A DNA stretch of 64,000 nt from CAYYIS01 sp964470965 (GCA_964470965.1 CAYYIS010000025.1:6824-70823), one strand, 5' to 3'; counted from the first letter of the stretch, positions 52,281 to 62,119 are shown. Numbers and translations: made by a program. Notes: a model not told the origin generated them from the letters alone.

Positions 52281-53449
52281 TGAGTGACTTGGTTGTGTAC
52301 GATGTAGTTATCGTAGGCGGAGGACTCGTCGGATCATCGACGGCGCTCGAATTGAGTCGTCGTGGACTTAAAACTCTTGTACTGGAACAATTCGAACCGG
52401 CCGGTGACCGTGGGAGCTCACACGGTGATGGCCGAATGATCCGTTATGATTACAGCGAGGCGATTTATGTAGAAATGGTTCGCCAGGCCTTTGCGGCGTG
52501 GGACGAATTGGCCGTAATAAGCGGGACGAGACTGCTGGCACCTACCGGTTCCTGCAATTTCGGCCCGGATGACAGCCCTCAACTGGCTGCTATTGAGGAT
52601 AATTTCAGGCGTGTTGGAATTCCGTTTGAACGTCTTTCGGCATCGAAGTTAAATAGAAAAATTCCTCAATTCCACTTGGAACACGGCAGTGCCGCCGTGT
52701 TCCAGGCAAATGCGGGTGTGCTTTTTGCCAGTACCGCTGTAAAGACAATCTGGAATCAGGCAGTTTCAGCAGGGGCTACGTGCGTTCGCGGTGAACGTGT
52801 GGACGAGATCGAACACGATGGGGCGTATATCCATGCACGCAGCGTATCAGGACAGACTTGGATCGGTCAAACCCTTGTTATCGCCGCTGGCGGCTGGGCC
52901 GGCCACTGGGCGGACCGTCTGAAGCTTCAAATCCCATTAACCACGACACAGGAACAACTCGCATATTTCGCTCCTAAGAACGGTTTCGATCATTCGGTTG
53001 GTGTTATGCCTAATTGCATCGACTACCATACTCCACACCCGTTTTATTGCCTTCCACAGGTAGATGTTCCTGGGGTAAAAGCAGGATGGCACCATACAGG
53101 CGAGATAATCGACCCGGACGATCCTCGACCTATTGATGAATCCAATCTGGAAGCGGTAAATGATTTTATTCAAAGAAGATGTCCCCATCTTATACCGGAA
53201 CCGTTTAAAACCACCAGGTGCCTTTACACAAACTCACCCGACTATCACTTCGTGCTCGATAAACATCCCCATCTTGATCGCGTTGTTATAGCAACAGGTT
53301 TCTCAGGCCACGGGTTTAAATTCGGTCCCGTGGTCGCAAAGATGCTCGCGGCCCTGGTACTGGACGAAACTCCGCCGGTTCCGTTGAAACAGTTTTCCAT
53401 CGATCGGTTTCAAAAAATGGACAAGTTCGTGCCTCGAACTATCGCGTGA
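52277..53449 (+). CDS. sarcosine oxidase/N-methyltryptophan oxidase-like flavoprotein
   Basis: A 390-aa FAD-dependent amine oxidase (DAO/MTOX type). VVYDVVIVGGGLVGSSTALE is the GxGxxG dinucleotide site; GSSHGDGRMIRYDYSEAIYV matches the His-x(n)-Arg substrate region of monomeric sarcosine oxidase. Cys in TTRCLYTNSPDYHFVLD matches the covalent flavin attachment motif CxYTxxPD. VVIATGFSGHGFKFGPVVA closes the FAD site. It probably oxidises an N-methyl amino acid or secondary amine with release of H2O2. Translation is coupled to ilvE by a 4-base overlap. Confidence 0.9.
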   Translation: MMSDLVVYDVVIVGGGLVGSSTALELSRRGLKTLVLEQFEPAGDRGSSHGDGRMIRYDYSEAIYVEMVRQAFAAWDELAVISGTRLLAPTGSCNFGPDDSPQLAAIEDNFRRVGIPFERLSASKLNRKIPQFHLEHGSAAVFQANAGVLFASTAVKTIWNQAVSAGATCVRGERVDEIEHDGAYIHARSVSGQTWIGQTLVIAAGGWAGHWADRLKLQIPLTTTQEQLAYFAPKNGFDHSVGVMPNCIDYHTPHPFYCLPQVDVPGVKAGWHHTGEIIDPDDPRPIDESNLEAVNDFIQRRCPHLIPEPFKTTRCLYTNSPDYHFVLDKHPHLDRVVIATGFSGHGFKFGPVVAKMLAALVLDETPPVPLKQFSIDRFQKMDKFVPRTIA

Positions 53450-53539
53450 AAACACATTAATATAAAAGGCGAATCCGCCCTGACCGTATTGTTTCCGGAT
53501 ATATCCCATATCTAGTTTGCGCATCATAAGGATGATATA

Positions 53540-54979
53540 TTGCCCTATATTGGCCTGGACTTAGGCACAACGTCCATAACCGCGATTCTGCTGGAAACTG
53601 GTACCGGTGATGTCCTCGCCAAACACTCCGTTTCTAACGACACGGAAACCACCTCGCCTGATCAAAAAGCAGCCGGTCGATCCGAGTGGGACATAGATGG
53701 CATGATCAGTAAGACGATTTTCTTATTGAAACTCGTTGCCGCCGATGCCCCTGATCATGGGACGATCGAAGGCATCGGTGTCACGGGGCAGCAGCATGGG
53801 ATGGTCCTTCTCGGACATGAAGGCACGCCCATCACGCCGTTTATCGGCTGGCAGGACCGCAGATGCCATGACCCTCACCAAGAGGGAAAAACTTACCTTG
53901 AGAATATGATGGCATTGGGAGGACGTGGATTCACAAGGAGTGAATGCAGCCCGGCGAGAGGATATATGGGAGCATCGCTTTTCTGGTTATCGCAGAACGG
54001 CATGCTCCCGGGTAGTGCTGTTGCAAGTTTCGCACCTGATTACCTTGTGGGCCGACTGTGCAACAAAGTTCCGGTCACAGATCCCACTAATGCCGCCGGC
54101 TCCGGACTGTATGATGTGATTGAGAGGAGATGGAATGCGGAGTTGCTCTCATCGCTCGGTATTCCCCAATCGGTGTTGCCCCGTGTTCAAGCTTCCTGTT
54201 CATGGGCCGGAAAACTATGCGGTAACCTGGCGTCAGAGATCGGGATCCCCGCCGGAACGCCTGTAACAAACGCCTGCGGCGACAATCAAGCGAGTTTCGC
54301 CGGGAGCGTATCGGATTATAAATATAGTGTACTGGTAAATATCGGGACCGGCGGCCAGATTTCCGTGTACAACCCGGGTTCCATCCGAATCGAGGGATTT
54401 CTTGTACGCCCCTATTTGAAATCCGGGTATCTGCTTGTGGGTGCTGGCATGACCGGAGGGAGATCCTATGCCGTGTTGGAACGGTTCATCCGGGCAGTCG
54501 GACAAGAAATCTTCGGCGTTGAACCAATTGACGGTATCTACGACAGGTTGAACGAGCTTGCCTCGGCCGTATCTGCCGGTTCGGATGATCTTATCTGCGA
54601 ACCCGCTTTCACGGGATCTCTATCGGAACCCGATCGGCGTGGCCGCTTTTCAGGAATAAACGATATGAATCTGACTCCCGGACATTTGGCCCGGTCCCTG
54701 TTGGAGGGAATGGCAATGCAGTTCTTCCGCATGTATGAAAGTATGAGGTCCCAAGGCATTGCTCCACGTACACTGTTGGTCGGTGCGGGTAACGGAGTAA
54801 GGAAGAATCCGCTGCTCGGGCCTATCCTGTCGGATACTTTCGGGTTGGCGCTCAACGTTGTAAAGCATGGTGAAGAGGCTGCCATCGGTGCCTCCCTCTG
54901 TGCAGCCGTAGCCTCGAAAGAGTTCAGCGACATCGAGGAAGCAGGCAGCTGTTGCATCACATATGATACGGCAGACTAA
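53540..54979 (+). CDS. FGGY-family carbohydrate kinase (xylulokinase-like)
   Basis: A 479-aa kinase starting at TTG 53540, with AAGGA 7-8 bases upstream. GLDLGTTSITAILLE is the ATP phosphate loop; GVTGQQHGMVLLG and FIGWQDRRC carry the sugar and catalytic residues; VNIGTGGQISVYN and LLVGAGNGVRKNPLLGPIL are the C-terminal ATP site. This pattern is typical of xylulokinase/sedoheptulokinase relatives. Substrate unknown. Ninety bases after the oxidase, it may be the last gene of the RraA-led set. Confidence 0.88.
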   Translation: MPYIGLDLGTTSITAILLETGTGDVLAKHSVSNDTETTSPDQKAAGRSEWDIDGMISKTIFLLKLVAADAPDHGTIEGIGVTGQQHGMVLLGHEGTPITPFIGWQDRRCHDPHQEGKTYLENMMALGGRGFTRSECSPARGYMGASLFWLSQNGMLPGSAVASFAPDYLVGRLCNKVPVTDPTNAAGSGLYDVIERRWNAELLSSLGIPQSVLPRVQASCSWAGKLCGNLASEIGIPAGTPVTNACGDNQASFAGSVSDYKYSVLVNIGTGGQISVYNPGSIRIEGFLVRPYLKSGYLLVGAGMTGGRSYAVLERFIRAVGQEIFGVEPIDGIYDRLNELASAVSAGSDDLICEPAFTGSLSEPDRRGRFSGINDMNLTPGHLARSLLEGMAMQFFRMYESMRSQGIAPRTLLVGAGNGVRKNPLLGPILSDTFGLALNVVKHGEEAAIGASLCAAVASKEFSDIEEAGSCCITYDTAD

Positions 54980-55195
54980 TCCGGTCAATGTGACGAATTG
55001 CTTGCGCGACCGAATGTTATTGAATAGCTTCAGCCATGACCGGTTTTTTTGTCCCGTCGATTTTAACTGGAACTTTGGAACCCTATTCCATAATCTGTCG
55101 TCATATATTCAGGACGGATTAAACACAGCTTTTGACCGTAATCCCGGGAATGTCGAAGGCAAGACTTCAGGAACCTTAGAGCAGGAGACAACCAC

Positions 55196-56002
55196 ATGGT
55201 CGGATATGTAAAAAACATCGCGGCGTTATTTGCCTTGACGATAATTGCAAGTACTGGATGTGGATTGGTTGACGGCTCGTCACCCACGGGGTCGCTCTCG
55301 AATGTAGAACGGGATGCTGAAGCGGTGGCAACTGTAGTCGCCAATTCGATAGGCGCAGAACTTCTCATCCTGGCCGACGACATCGAAGAAGTTGTTAGCA
55401 CTGAGGCTCTTCCGAGCCAGCGTCCACGGCCCCGTTTAGACCGGCTCAAAGAAGCGTTAAGTCTGACGGATGATCAGGTAGATCAGATCACAACGATTAT
55501 GGAGGCCTCAAGAGGATTGCGCGATCCGATCATCCAGAAGGTCCGTGACGGTTCCATTACCCGCCAGGAAGCACGTCAACAAATGCGGACCATTCGGGAA
55601 GACACGAAATCCCAGGTCGAGGCAGTATTGACATCGGACCAACTCACAGCATTTGAAGATTTACGTTTTCATCATGGCCGTCAATTTAATCGTCGTCCTC
55701 TGAGCGAAATCCTCAATCTGACGGATGATCAGCAGGCACAGGTGGAATCGGTTATGAAAGGAATTCGTGAACAGATGTTAGCTATCCGCGAACAGGTTGA
55801 AGCAGAGGAATTGACCAGGGAGGATGCCCGGGGCCGGATTCAGGAAATCAGGGAGTCAGAAATTGAGGGTCTCAGCGCCATCCTGGATGAAGGTCAGTTA
55901 ACTAAATTCCAGAGAATATTAAACCATCATCGGTTCGGGTTCGGCCCCAAGGGATTCGGACGGGGGCCCCGTGGACAATTTAATCGACCGGGTCGTAGGT
56001 AA
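55196..56002 (+). CDS. Spy/CpxP-like lipoprotein with two LTxxQ repeats
   Basis: A 268-aa lipoprotein. Signal NIAALFALTIIASTGC with lipidated Cys near residue 22. Two tandem helical units, each with a Spy/CpxP LTxDQ motif and a C-terminal LTSDQL or DEGQL helix: LSLTDDQVDQITTIMEASRG and LNLTDDQQAQVESVMKGIRE. The tail is rich in Gly, Arg and Phe (GFGRGPRGQFNRPGRR). Such proteins are extracytoplasmic chaperones or metal and envelope stress sensors. Two Spy units in one chain are noteworthy. It ends just before the strong terminator at 56013. Confidence 0.8.
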   Translation: MVGYVKNIAALFALTIIASTGCGLVDGSSPTGSLSNVERDAEAVATVVANSIGAELLILADDIEEVVSTEALPSQRPRPRLDRLKEALSLTDDQVDQITTIMEASRGLRDPIIQKVRDGSITRQEARQQMRTIREDTKSQVEAVLTSDQLTAFEDLRFHHGRQFNRRPLSEILNLTDDQQAQVESVMKGIREQMLAIREQVEAEELTREDARGRIQEIRESEIEGLSAILDEGQLTKFQRILNHHRFGFGPKGFGRGPRGQFNRPGRR

Positions 56003-56012
56003 AGTCCTTTGC

Positions 56013-56050
56013 AACAATCCCCCTCGAAGTGACATTCGAGGGGGATTGTT
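56013..56050. terminator. strong bidirectional terminator
   Basis: A perfect 16-bp stem: AACAATCCCCCTCGAA (56013-56028) and its reverse complement (56035-56050), loop GTGACA. On the plus strand a T-rich tail with seven T follows near 56061-56067; on the minus strand the 5' arm is preceded by CAAAGGAC, giving a weaker T-run. It separates two convergent genes and is placed to end both transcripts. Confidence 0.85.
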
Positions 56051-56058
56051 ATTTAACC

Positions 56059-57564
56059 CTATTTTTTTAACAGGTCTCCGGGTCTATCCGGGAATCCCGT
56101 TACACCTCTCGACCGATCGAATTGATATATCCTCTCTCGGCGGTGAGGTGTGTATTCAAAGCCTCTGAATATCCCGCTTTCCAGTGCATCTAACGCGCCC
56201 GGATGTTCGCACGCGCCAACGCCAACGCTACGTAACCTGCTCAACACATCCCGGCGGGTATCCGCTTGATTAATTATCTCATCGGGATCATTTTTCATCT
56301 GGAAAAGTTGTTCCCGGTCACCATTCGAAAAATAAATATACTTCCATTGCTCGTCGCGGACCATGATCTTGAAATGGTTGGTACCGGGAGTTCCATAATA
56401 ACCGATGAGATGCTTTCGCGGTTGAGCGGTGCCCTTCACCACACCCAGTACATCGATACCATCCCGAGTTTGAGTCGCTCCTGCTGCGTGGGTGGCGATC
56501 CCAAACAGGTCGGTCAGGCACACCAGTTCATCTCTTCTTTCCTTTTGCGGCAGCCGATCCGGCCAGCTCACGAGGAAAGGTACACGGGCCGCAGCATCAA
56601 AGAAGCTCTCCTTCTGCCAAGCTGTATGGTCGCCCATATGATCACCATGATCTGAAAAAAAGCATATCACGGTGTTATCCGCATCGTCCCGGCACTCTAC
56701 CGCATCCAAAATACGGCCGAGGCAATGATCGATGTACGAAATCTCACCGTAGTACCGTGCCTTCAGCATTCGTGCCCAGGCGTCGTTTATTTCATCCGCC
56801 CAGATTATGCGGTTCATGTAAGGAATCTGCTCATCCATATGATCGACCTGCAAGCTGCCGGATATGGGATTGGCCATCCGATCCGGATCGTACATCCTGT
56901 TGAAAGGAACGGGGGGAGCGAAGGGAGGATGAGGCCCGATGAATGAGACGAAACCGAAATAGGGCCGTGAATCGTCCACTGCGAGCAGCTCAACGGCCCG
57001 ATCCGCCGCCCACGATTCCACGGTCAGGTGGGCCGGAAGCGGACTCACCTGGGGCACATAGTACATTTCTGTGCGTTCACCCTGCAGGGATTCGATATAG
57101 TCAAATTCCGGATGTTCACGGGCGATCCATGCGGCAAAGGCATCGCCTGATCGCTGTTCCGGGGTACCGTAGAGTTCTTCACTATGTAACTGGACATCGT
57201 AGCCAATTTCTTCATTCCAGGGAGCGGTATGAAATTTTCCTACTCCGAAGGTCCGATATCCTTCCTTTTTCATTGTACGTGCGATATAATCACCACATCG
57301 TCCTTCAAGAGTATCTGCCTGACCCGGCGCCGGATCCGAACGTCCATTGCTGAACACCCTCGTAGTAGGAGGTTCGCACCCCGTACGTACGGTAATCCGT
57401 GCCGCAACGCAGACGGGGCATGTTGAATAACCATTGGAAAAGGTGAGTCCCCTGTTGACCAGGCGATCCATATTAGGTGTATAGATTTGTGCATTGCCGA
57501 GGGCGGCGATGGTGTCAAACCGCTGCTGGTCTGTCATAATGAACAACACATTGGGACGGGACAT
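56059..57564 (-). CDS. formylglycine-dependent sulfatase
   Basis: A 501-aa type I sulfatase. ATG 57564 is supported by GGAG 8 bases upstream; the frame is open to 57594. SRPNVLFIMTDQQRFD gives the metal-binding Asp pair. The nucleophile motif is CPVCVAARITVRTG, where Cys52-x-Ala-x-Arg56 fits the C-x-(P/A)-x-R formylglycine rule. GVGKFHTAPWNEEIGYD and ICFFSDHGDHMGDHTAWQKE complete the site. No signal peptide, so it acts in the cytoplasm on a sulfate ester. It is last in the minus-strand cluster that includes another sulfatase. Confidence 0.92.
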   Translation of the reverse strand: MSRPNVLFIMTDQQRFDTIAALGNAQIYTPNMDRLVNRGLTFSNGYSTCPVCVAARITVRTGCEPPTTRVFSNGRSDPAPGQADTLEGRCGDYIARTMKKEGYRTFGVGKFHTAPWNEEIGYDVQLHSEELYGTPEQRSGDAFAAWIAREHPEFDYIESLQGERTEMYYVPQVSPLPAHLTVESWAADRAVELLAVDDSRPYFGFVSFIGPHPPFAPPVPFNRMYDPDRMANPISGSLQVDHMDEQIPYMNRIIWADEINDAWARMLKARYYGEISYIDHCLGRILDAVECRDDADNTVICFFSDHGDHMGDHTAWQKESFFDAAARVPFLVSWPDRLPQKERRDELVCLTDLFGIATHAAGATQTRDGIDVLGVVKGTAQPRKHLIGYYGTPGTNHFKIMVRDEQWKYIYFSNGDREQLFQMKNDPDEIINQADTRRDVLSRLRSVGVGACEHPGALDALESGIFRGFEYTPHRRERIYQFDRSRGVTGFPDRPGDLLKK

Positions 57565-57624
57565 TGACAAAACTCCGTTGGAAACGATAGTCAAGGGGTA
57601 ACATCAAAAGATAAATCACGGCTG

Positions 57625-59013
57625 CTAAGACCAGATCTGACCCACCGCATCGAGTTTCTGGTCACTCAGATAGCCATACCGGTTGATCCACACACCGTCC
57701 GCGGGGCTCTCTGCGACCACTCTGAACCGGCGAACGAAATCGTCGTGGGGGCCATACCCATGCATAAGGGGGGTGACGAGGATCCGCCCGTTCGTCTCCG
57801 CACAAACCTGAGTGATCTTCCGGGACTGGCAGTCGTTAGGGATCGGATGAGGTTCATGAGGTTCAGGATATCCAAAATCGCTGATGCGGTCCGCTGTAAT
57901 CACGTCACCCAGGTCGAACATATGGGCGAGGGCTTTCACCACCAGTGATTCGTCAAGGTCCGGATTGTGTTTAATGAGATCAACACCCCAGAACTCAACC
58001 ATAGCAGACCAGTGCATGGTGTATAATTTCGGTGAAACCGCATCGCAGTAATCCGAAATCTGTGAGAAATCCAGTCCGGTCCAGAGGGTTAAAGGGGTCA
58101 TAAATGCATTGGCGGAAAGTTCTTTCTCCGCCCCCCCGTACATTGTTAATGATTCACGCCAGTGGCGCAGAAGGTCAAGGGACAAGGCAGATTTCAATCG
58201 AAGCCAATCAAGTAACACGGGAAACCTTCGAAGGAGCGTGGCCTGCGCAGCACTCCCGCGATCAGGACCAGCAAAGGGCTCAAGGTCTTTGTTGGTAAGA
58301 TGACCATGAAGATAATCGTAGAATGCTCCCACTTCTTCCCGGATAGTATCAAAATCAAATCCATTTTTCACGGCCCAGATTTTTACATGGGGACCAAAAT
58401 CCTGAAACGCTTCATCCAGTTTATAGCAGGGATATTCCGGCCAATCCGGGCGGATTCCGGTGACCTGAGGGTATTTTTCCAATAGATCTCGAAGATAGGC
58501 GCGATTGTAATGTCGAATGGCCTGGCTGGCCAGACTCCCGGTTTCAGCCATTCGCACAGGACGTTTGCCATTGGGAAGCAGAGGCACATCTTCATCCCGT
58601 AACCCGGATGGGGTTGCAGCACTGGTCTGGAAGTACACCTTTAAATTCCGGTTCAACGCTTCATCTATGAAGTTCTCTATGATTTCTCCATGTGACTCGG
58701 TCAGGTCAGATGGTTTCCGGGGTTTGTAGGGGGTATCGCTGTAATAGGCTTCATTTGGGATATAACTCGGCGCACCCTTGACCCACAACGACCTTCTCCC
58801 CCACAGCGGTCGATCGAACAACCTGGGACTGCTGCCTGCGTCCGAAGGGGGTTGAAACGATCCATCACCCTGTTCGGACGGAGCGGTAACGGTTGGATTC
58901 AGTGCCACCGCAGTGGCTTTCGCTCGTTTAGTTATATTATCGAGGATCCCATCAACGCCTTCATTCAGGATGAAATCTCCCATTACTGTGATCCCAAGGA
59001 AACGGGATGCCAT
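57625..59013 (-). CDS. putative TIM-barrel glycoside-hydrolase-like protein between two sulfatases
   Basis: A 462-aa protein. It starts 3 bases after the upstream sulfatase stop. Strand-like segments ending in acidic residues, including GITVMGDFILNEGVDGILDN, LKVYFQTSAAT, QVTGIRPDWPEYPCYKLDEA and ISDYCDAVSPKLYTMHWSAM, are consistent with a (beta/alpha)8 barrel of the GHL/uncharacterised hydrolase type. DWPEYPC near residue 200 could bear the catalytic acid. I do not recognise a named family. Position between two sulfatases suggests action on the same sulfated sugar. Confidence 0.6.
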   Translation of the reverse strand: MASRFLGITVMGDFILNEGVDGILDNITKRAKATAVALNPTVTAPSEQGDGSFQPPSDAGSSPRLFDRPLWGRRSLWVKGAPSYIPNEAYYSDTPYKPRKPSDLTESHGEIIENFIDEALNRNLKVYFQTSAATPSGLRDEDVPLLPNGKRPVRMAETGSLASQAIRHYNRAYLRDLLEKYPQVTGIRPDWPEYPCYKLDEAFQDFGPHVKIWAVKNGFDFDTIREEVGAFYDYLHGHLTNKDLEPFAGPDRGSAAQATLLRRFPVLLDWLRLKSALSLDLLRHWRESLTMYGGAEKELSANAFMTPLTLWTGLDFSQISDYCDAVSPKLYTMHWSAMVEFWGVDLIKHNPDLDESLVVKALAHMFDLGDVITADRISDFGYPEPHEPHPIPNDCQSRKITQVCAETNGRILVTPLMHGYGPHDDFVRRFRVVAESPADGVWINRYGYLSDQKLDAVGQIWS

Positions 59014-59016
59014 AAT

Positions 59017-60372
59017 CTACCTTTCGGATCGGTGCCGTTCGACTTGTTCCAGCTGCTTGTTTATGAAGTTTTCAGCCCGTTTATTTTCTGCCGCAGGATC
59101 ACAGATTTGCCGCAGATAACCTTCCATGGATTCCGCTCTCGAACTATCGCTGTCGAATACATTCGACAATTCATCCGGGTCCTCGTTAAGGTTGAAAAGC
59201 TGATGTGGTGCGTCGATGTGATGTATATATTTCCAGTCGCCCTGGCGGATCATGAAGGAACTGGCTCTTGCGCCGTGCCCGTGGTACTCGGAGAACACGA
59301 TACGAAATGCCTCCGCCTCCCCTAAATTCTGGAGGGGGATGCCGATCCAATCTGAGGGGCGCTCCGCCCCGGTTGATGCGAAAATACTGGCTTGTACATC
59401 ATGAAGATCGATAGGTGTTAGATTCCTGCGACCCGACCCGTAATCTGGTCCGGCAGCAATACAGGGAATGCGAACTGAGTCTTCATAGAGACTACACTTC
59501 CACCACATCCCGAATTTACCGAGCATCTCTCCATGATCCGATGTATAGATTACATTCGTTTCGTCAAAACACCCAGATTGCTTAAGGGCCCTGATCATTC
59601 TTCCCAGCTGATGATCGACGAACGAAACACAACCCCGATATCCGCGCCTGAGACCGCGCACCTGATCTTCATGGAAAAGATCCGTCTCAAAATGTTTCCG
59701 TAGATCGAGTGCCCTGGGGTGATTGGCTGATTCGCAATCTCCTGTATGCGTGGGGAGATCTCCGCCGTCAGGATACAGATCCCAGAATTTCTGAGGGGTG
59801 ACATGTGGAAAATGCGGATTGTTGATATTGACCGCGAGTACCCAGGCTCTGTCGAGTGCCGGCGCCTTGTATTTAATCCAGTCTATTGCGGCATCGACCG
59901 TGGCTCTATCTCCACTTGCCGTTCGGTCATCCGGTCCAAAGCCATTGGCTCTGTTCGCGGCGTTGTCCCGTATCTTCAATGGATTCCTACGGTTTTCGGT
60001 GTCACCAATGGCATTGAATTCTCCGGCAGCGAGTGTTTCAGTGAAACCTAAATCTTCCGTGGGACGGTAAACGTGGGATTTGCCGGCGGTTACTGCGTGA
60101 ATTCCCTGGTCTGACAGCACTTTGCCGTAAGACGGAATCATTCGGTCAACGTTCACCGCACAATTACTGTATGTCTGGATTTGATGCACCCGGCGTCCGG
60201 ACAGGAACGCAGAACGACAGGGCATGCATAGAGGAGAAGGACAATAGGCCGTATAGGTCGTGCCCTGAGAGGCAAGGGCTTCCATATTCGGTGTTAACAT
60301 TGCCGGATGGCCGTATACAGAAGAATAGAAAGGGTTGTGCTCATCTGAAATCAGCAGGAGGACATTGGACAT
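59017..60372 (-). CDS. formylglycine-dependent sulfatase
   Basis: A 451-aa sulfatase; ATG 60372 has AGGA 8 bases upstream. SNVLLLISDEHNPFYSSVYG is the metal-binding start; the nucleophile motif is SPLCMPCRSAFLSGR with Cys49-x-Pro-x-Arg53, followed by the usual LSGR. VIYTSDHGEMLGKFGMWWK carries the catalytic Asp/His; ELSNVFDSDSSRAES is the C-terminal sub-domain. There is no signal peptide. With the downstream TIM-barrel protein and second sulfatase it probably desulfates an internalised carbohydrate. Confidence 0.92.
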   Translation of the reverse strand: MSNVLLLISDEHNPFYSSVYGHPAMLTPNMEALASQGTTYTAYCPSPLCMPCRSAFLSGRRVHQIQTYSNCAVNVDRMIPSYGKVLSDQGIHAVTAGKSHVYRPTEDLGFTETLAAGEFNAIGDTENRRNPLKIRDNAANRANGFGPDDRTASGDRATVDAAIDWIKYKAPALDRAWVLAVNINNPHFPHVTPQKFWDLYPDGGDLPTHTGDCESANHPRALDLRKHFETDLFHEDQVRGLRRGYRGCVSFVDHQLGRMIRALKQSGCFDETNVIYTSDHGEMLGKFGMWWKCSLYEDSVRIPCIAAGPDYGSGRRNLTPIDLHDVQASIFASTGAERPSDWIGIPLQNLGEAEAFRIVFSEYHGHGARASSFMIRQGDWKYIHHIDAPHQLFNLNEDPDELSNVFDSDSSRAESMEGYLRQICDPAAENKRAENFINKQLEQVERHRSER

Positions 60373-60398
60373 GGCGATGATCCTAATCATCAGAAATA

Positions 60399-61376
60399 TC
60401 AGGCGTGATCCATCTGTGCGGGAATATCATCCATCTGCGTTATCATCCATGCCAATGTGTTTTTCAATCCCACATCGAGCGATGTTATCGGGGAATAGCC
60501 AAGGTAGTCCTCGGCTTTGCAGGTTGAAGGTTGTCTATGCACAACGTGATCCCACGTCCGACGTCCTTCGATCGCAATACCGTCACGGTTTCCGGTTAGG
60601 TCATTTATCTTTTCTGCCAGTTCCAGAATGCGAGTGGGCCGCCCACCTGATATATTGAATATTTCGGCCGATTCGCCCTGGTATTCCGCCGCCAGAATTG
60701 TACCATTAACCAGGTCTGTCACATAGCAGAAATCCCTGGTTTCTTCACCATTGCCGGTTATTTTCAGGGGTTGTCCACACAATGCCGTGTATAGAAAATT
60801 GGGAATTACGTTGCGGTACTTTCCTGGAAACTCTCTTGGTCCGTAACAATTAAAATATCTTAGCATTACAGTGGATAGGCCATGATAATCAGAATAGAAA
60901 CGAGTGTACTGTTCGCCGAGAAGTTTAGTCATGGCATAGGGGGTTCCGGGATCAAATTCGGTGGCAGCCTCGTCCATTGCACCCACGGCATTTCCATATA
61001 CGCAGGAAGAAGAGGCATAGGTAAATCGAGAAACATCAAAACGACGGCACCGGTCCAGAATTTTCAGTATTCCCAACCCATTCGTAAGAAGATCCCGTTC
61101 CGGATGGTCTACCGAATTCCGGTTCGCAAAATTCGCTGCGAGATGGAAAACCACATCGTAACCGTTTTCGAATACTTCATCGAGGCCTTCATCATCCGAG
61201 ATATCGAGATTGAACAACCGTATATTGGGATATTCGGCAATGTTTTGTGGATAACCTGAACTAAAGTTGTCTATCACGGAAATCTCACAGCCGCGATCCA
61301 GCAAGGCTTCAACAAGATGGCTGCCGATCATCCCGGCGCCCCCTGTAATAAGAACATTTCGATTCTGTATCTTCAT
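60399..61376 (-). CDS. UDP-sugar 4-epimerase (GalE-like extended SDR)
   Basis: A 325-aa nucleotide-sugar epimerase/dehydratase. NVLITGGAGMIGSHLVEALL gives the NAD site; DVVFHLAANFANRNSVDHPE follows; Ser in TYASSSCVYG and the YAMTK (Tyr-x-x-x-Lys) give the catalytic pair; LRYFNCYGPRE and VTDLVNGTILAAEYQGESAE bind the UDP-sugar. It overlaps the GT2 gene by four bases. Probably supplies or interconverts UDP-sugars for the glycosyltransferases upstream. Confidence 0.9.
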   Translation of the reverse strand: MKIQNRNVLITGGAGMIGSHLVEALLDRGCEISVIDNFSSGYPQNIAEYPNIRLFNLDISDDEGLDEVFENGYDVVFHLAANFANRNSVDHPERDLLTNGLGILKILDRCRRFDVSRFTYASSSCVYGNAVGAMDEAATEFDPGTPYAMTKLLGEQYTRFYSDYHGLSTVMLRYFNCYGPREFPGKYRNVIPNFLYTALCGQPLKITGNGEETRDFCYVTDLVNGTILAAEYQGESAEIFNISGGRPTRILELAEKINDLTGNRDGIAIEGRRTWDHVVHRQPSTCKAEDYLGYSPITSLDVGLKNTLAWMITQMDDIPAQMDHA

Positions 61377-62119
61377 GATTTAACGGTAGGTGTGCGCATG
61401 GATATCAGTTTGAGACGGAGTATCAAGATTCCATATTCCTTTAGTGTTTTAAATATCTTCATTTTGCTTCCACCCGCTTTCAGATCATACCTCAAGTAAA
61501 GGGGCACCTGGGTGATTGTCGGGCGAAATGGCCGTAGTTTGATCAACAGTTCAAGGATGGCGGCAAAGCCTCTCACCTCGAGAAGGGGGGTAAACAGCGC
61601 AGATGCATCTTTTAACAGTTTTACCCGGTATAGCCTGTAAAAACTGGTATAGTCCTTGATTTTCATAGGAAAAAGAATCCGGAAAACAATGCGTGCGCCG
61701 TGACTCAAGAGGCTCCTATGCCAGGGGACTCCCACCTGGCCACCACCCTCAACGAAACGTGACGCGATAACGATATCAGCACCCGACGAGGCGGCATCCA
61801 GCATGGTGAGAATCAAGTCCGGACTCTGGGTGTTGTCGGCATCCATGGTAACTACATAATCATCCGAATTAAATTGATGGCATGCATGCTCGATTCCGGT
61901 GGCAATAGCCTGTCCCGCGCCTTTGTTTTGCTCGTGGGTCAAAAGCGTCACTGGATACAGATTAGTCATTTCCGTGACGATTTTGCCCGTATCATCATCA
62001 CTGCCGTCATTGACGACGACGATATGATATTCGATCGCGGACAGGGAAGTCCCGATTTGTTCGATTAACTCCCCTATCCCTTCTGCCTCATTGAACGCGG
62101 GTAATATGATAATGACCAC
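61373..62119 (-). CDS. family 2 glycosyltransferase
   Basis: A 248-aa GT-A glycosyltransferase related to dolichyl/polyprenyl-phosphate sugar synthases. GTG start at 62119; ribosome binding site support is weak. VIIILPAFNEAEGIGELIEQ, VVVNDGSDDDTGKIV, LTHEQNKGAGQAIATGIEHA and VVTMDADNTQSPDLI with the DxD-like metal site are intact. No transmembrane helices at the C-terminus. It probably loads a polyprenyl-phosphate donor for the GT-C enzyme encoded 26 bases upstream. Confidence 0.92.
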   Translation of the reverse strand: MVIIILPAFNEAEGIGELIEQIGTSLSAIEYHIVVVNDGSDDDTGKIVTEMTNLYPVTLLTHEQNKGAGQAIATGIEHACHQFNSDDYVVTMDADNTQSPDLILTMLDAASSGADIVIASRFVEGGGQVGVPWHRSLLSHGARIVFRILFPMKIKDYTSFYRLYRVKLLKDASALFTPLLEVRGFAAILELLIKLRPFRPTITQVPLYLRYDLKAGGSKMKIFKTLKEYGILILRLKLISMRTPTVKS

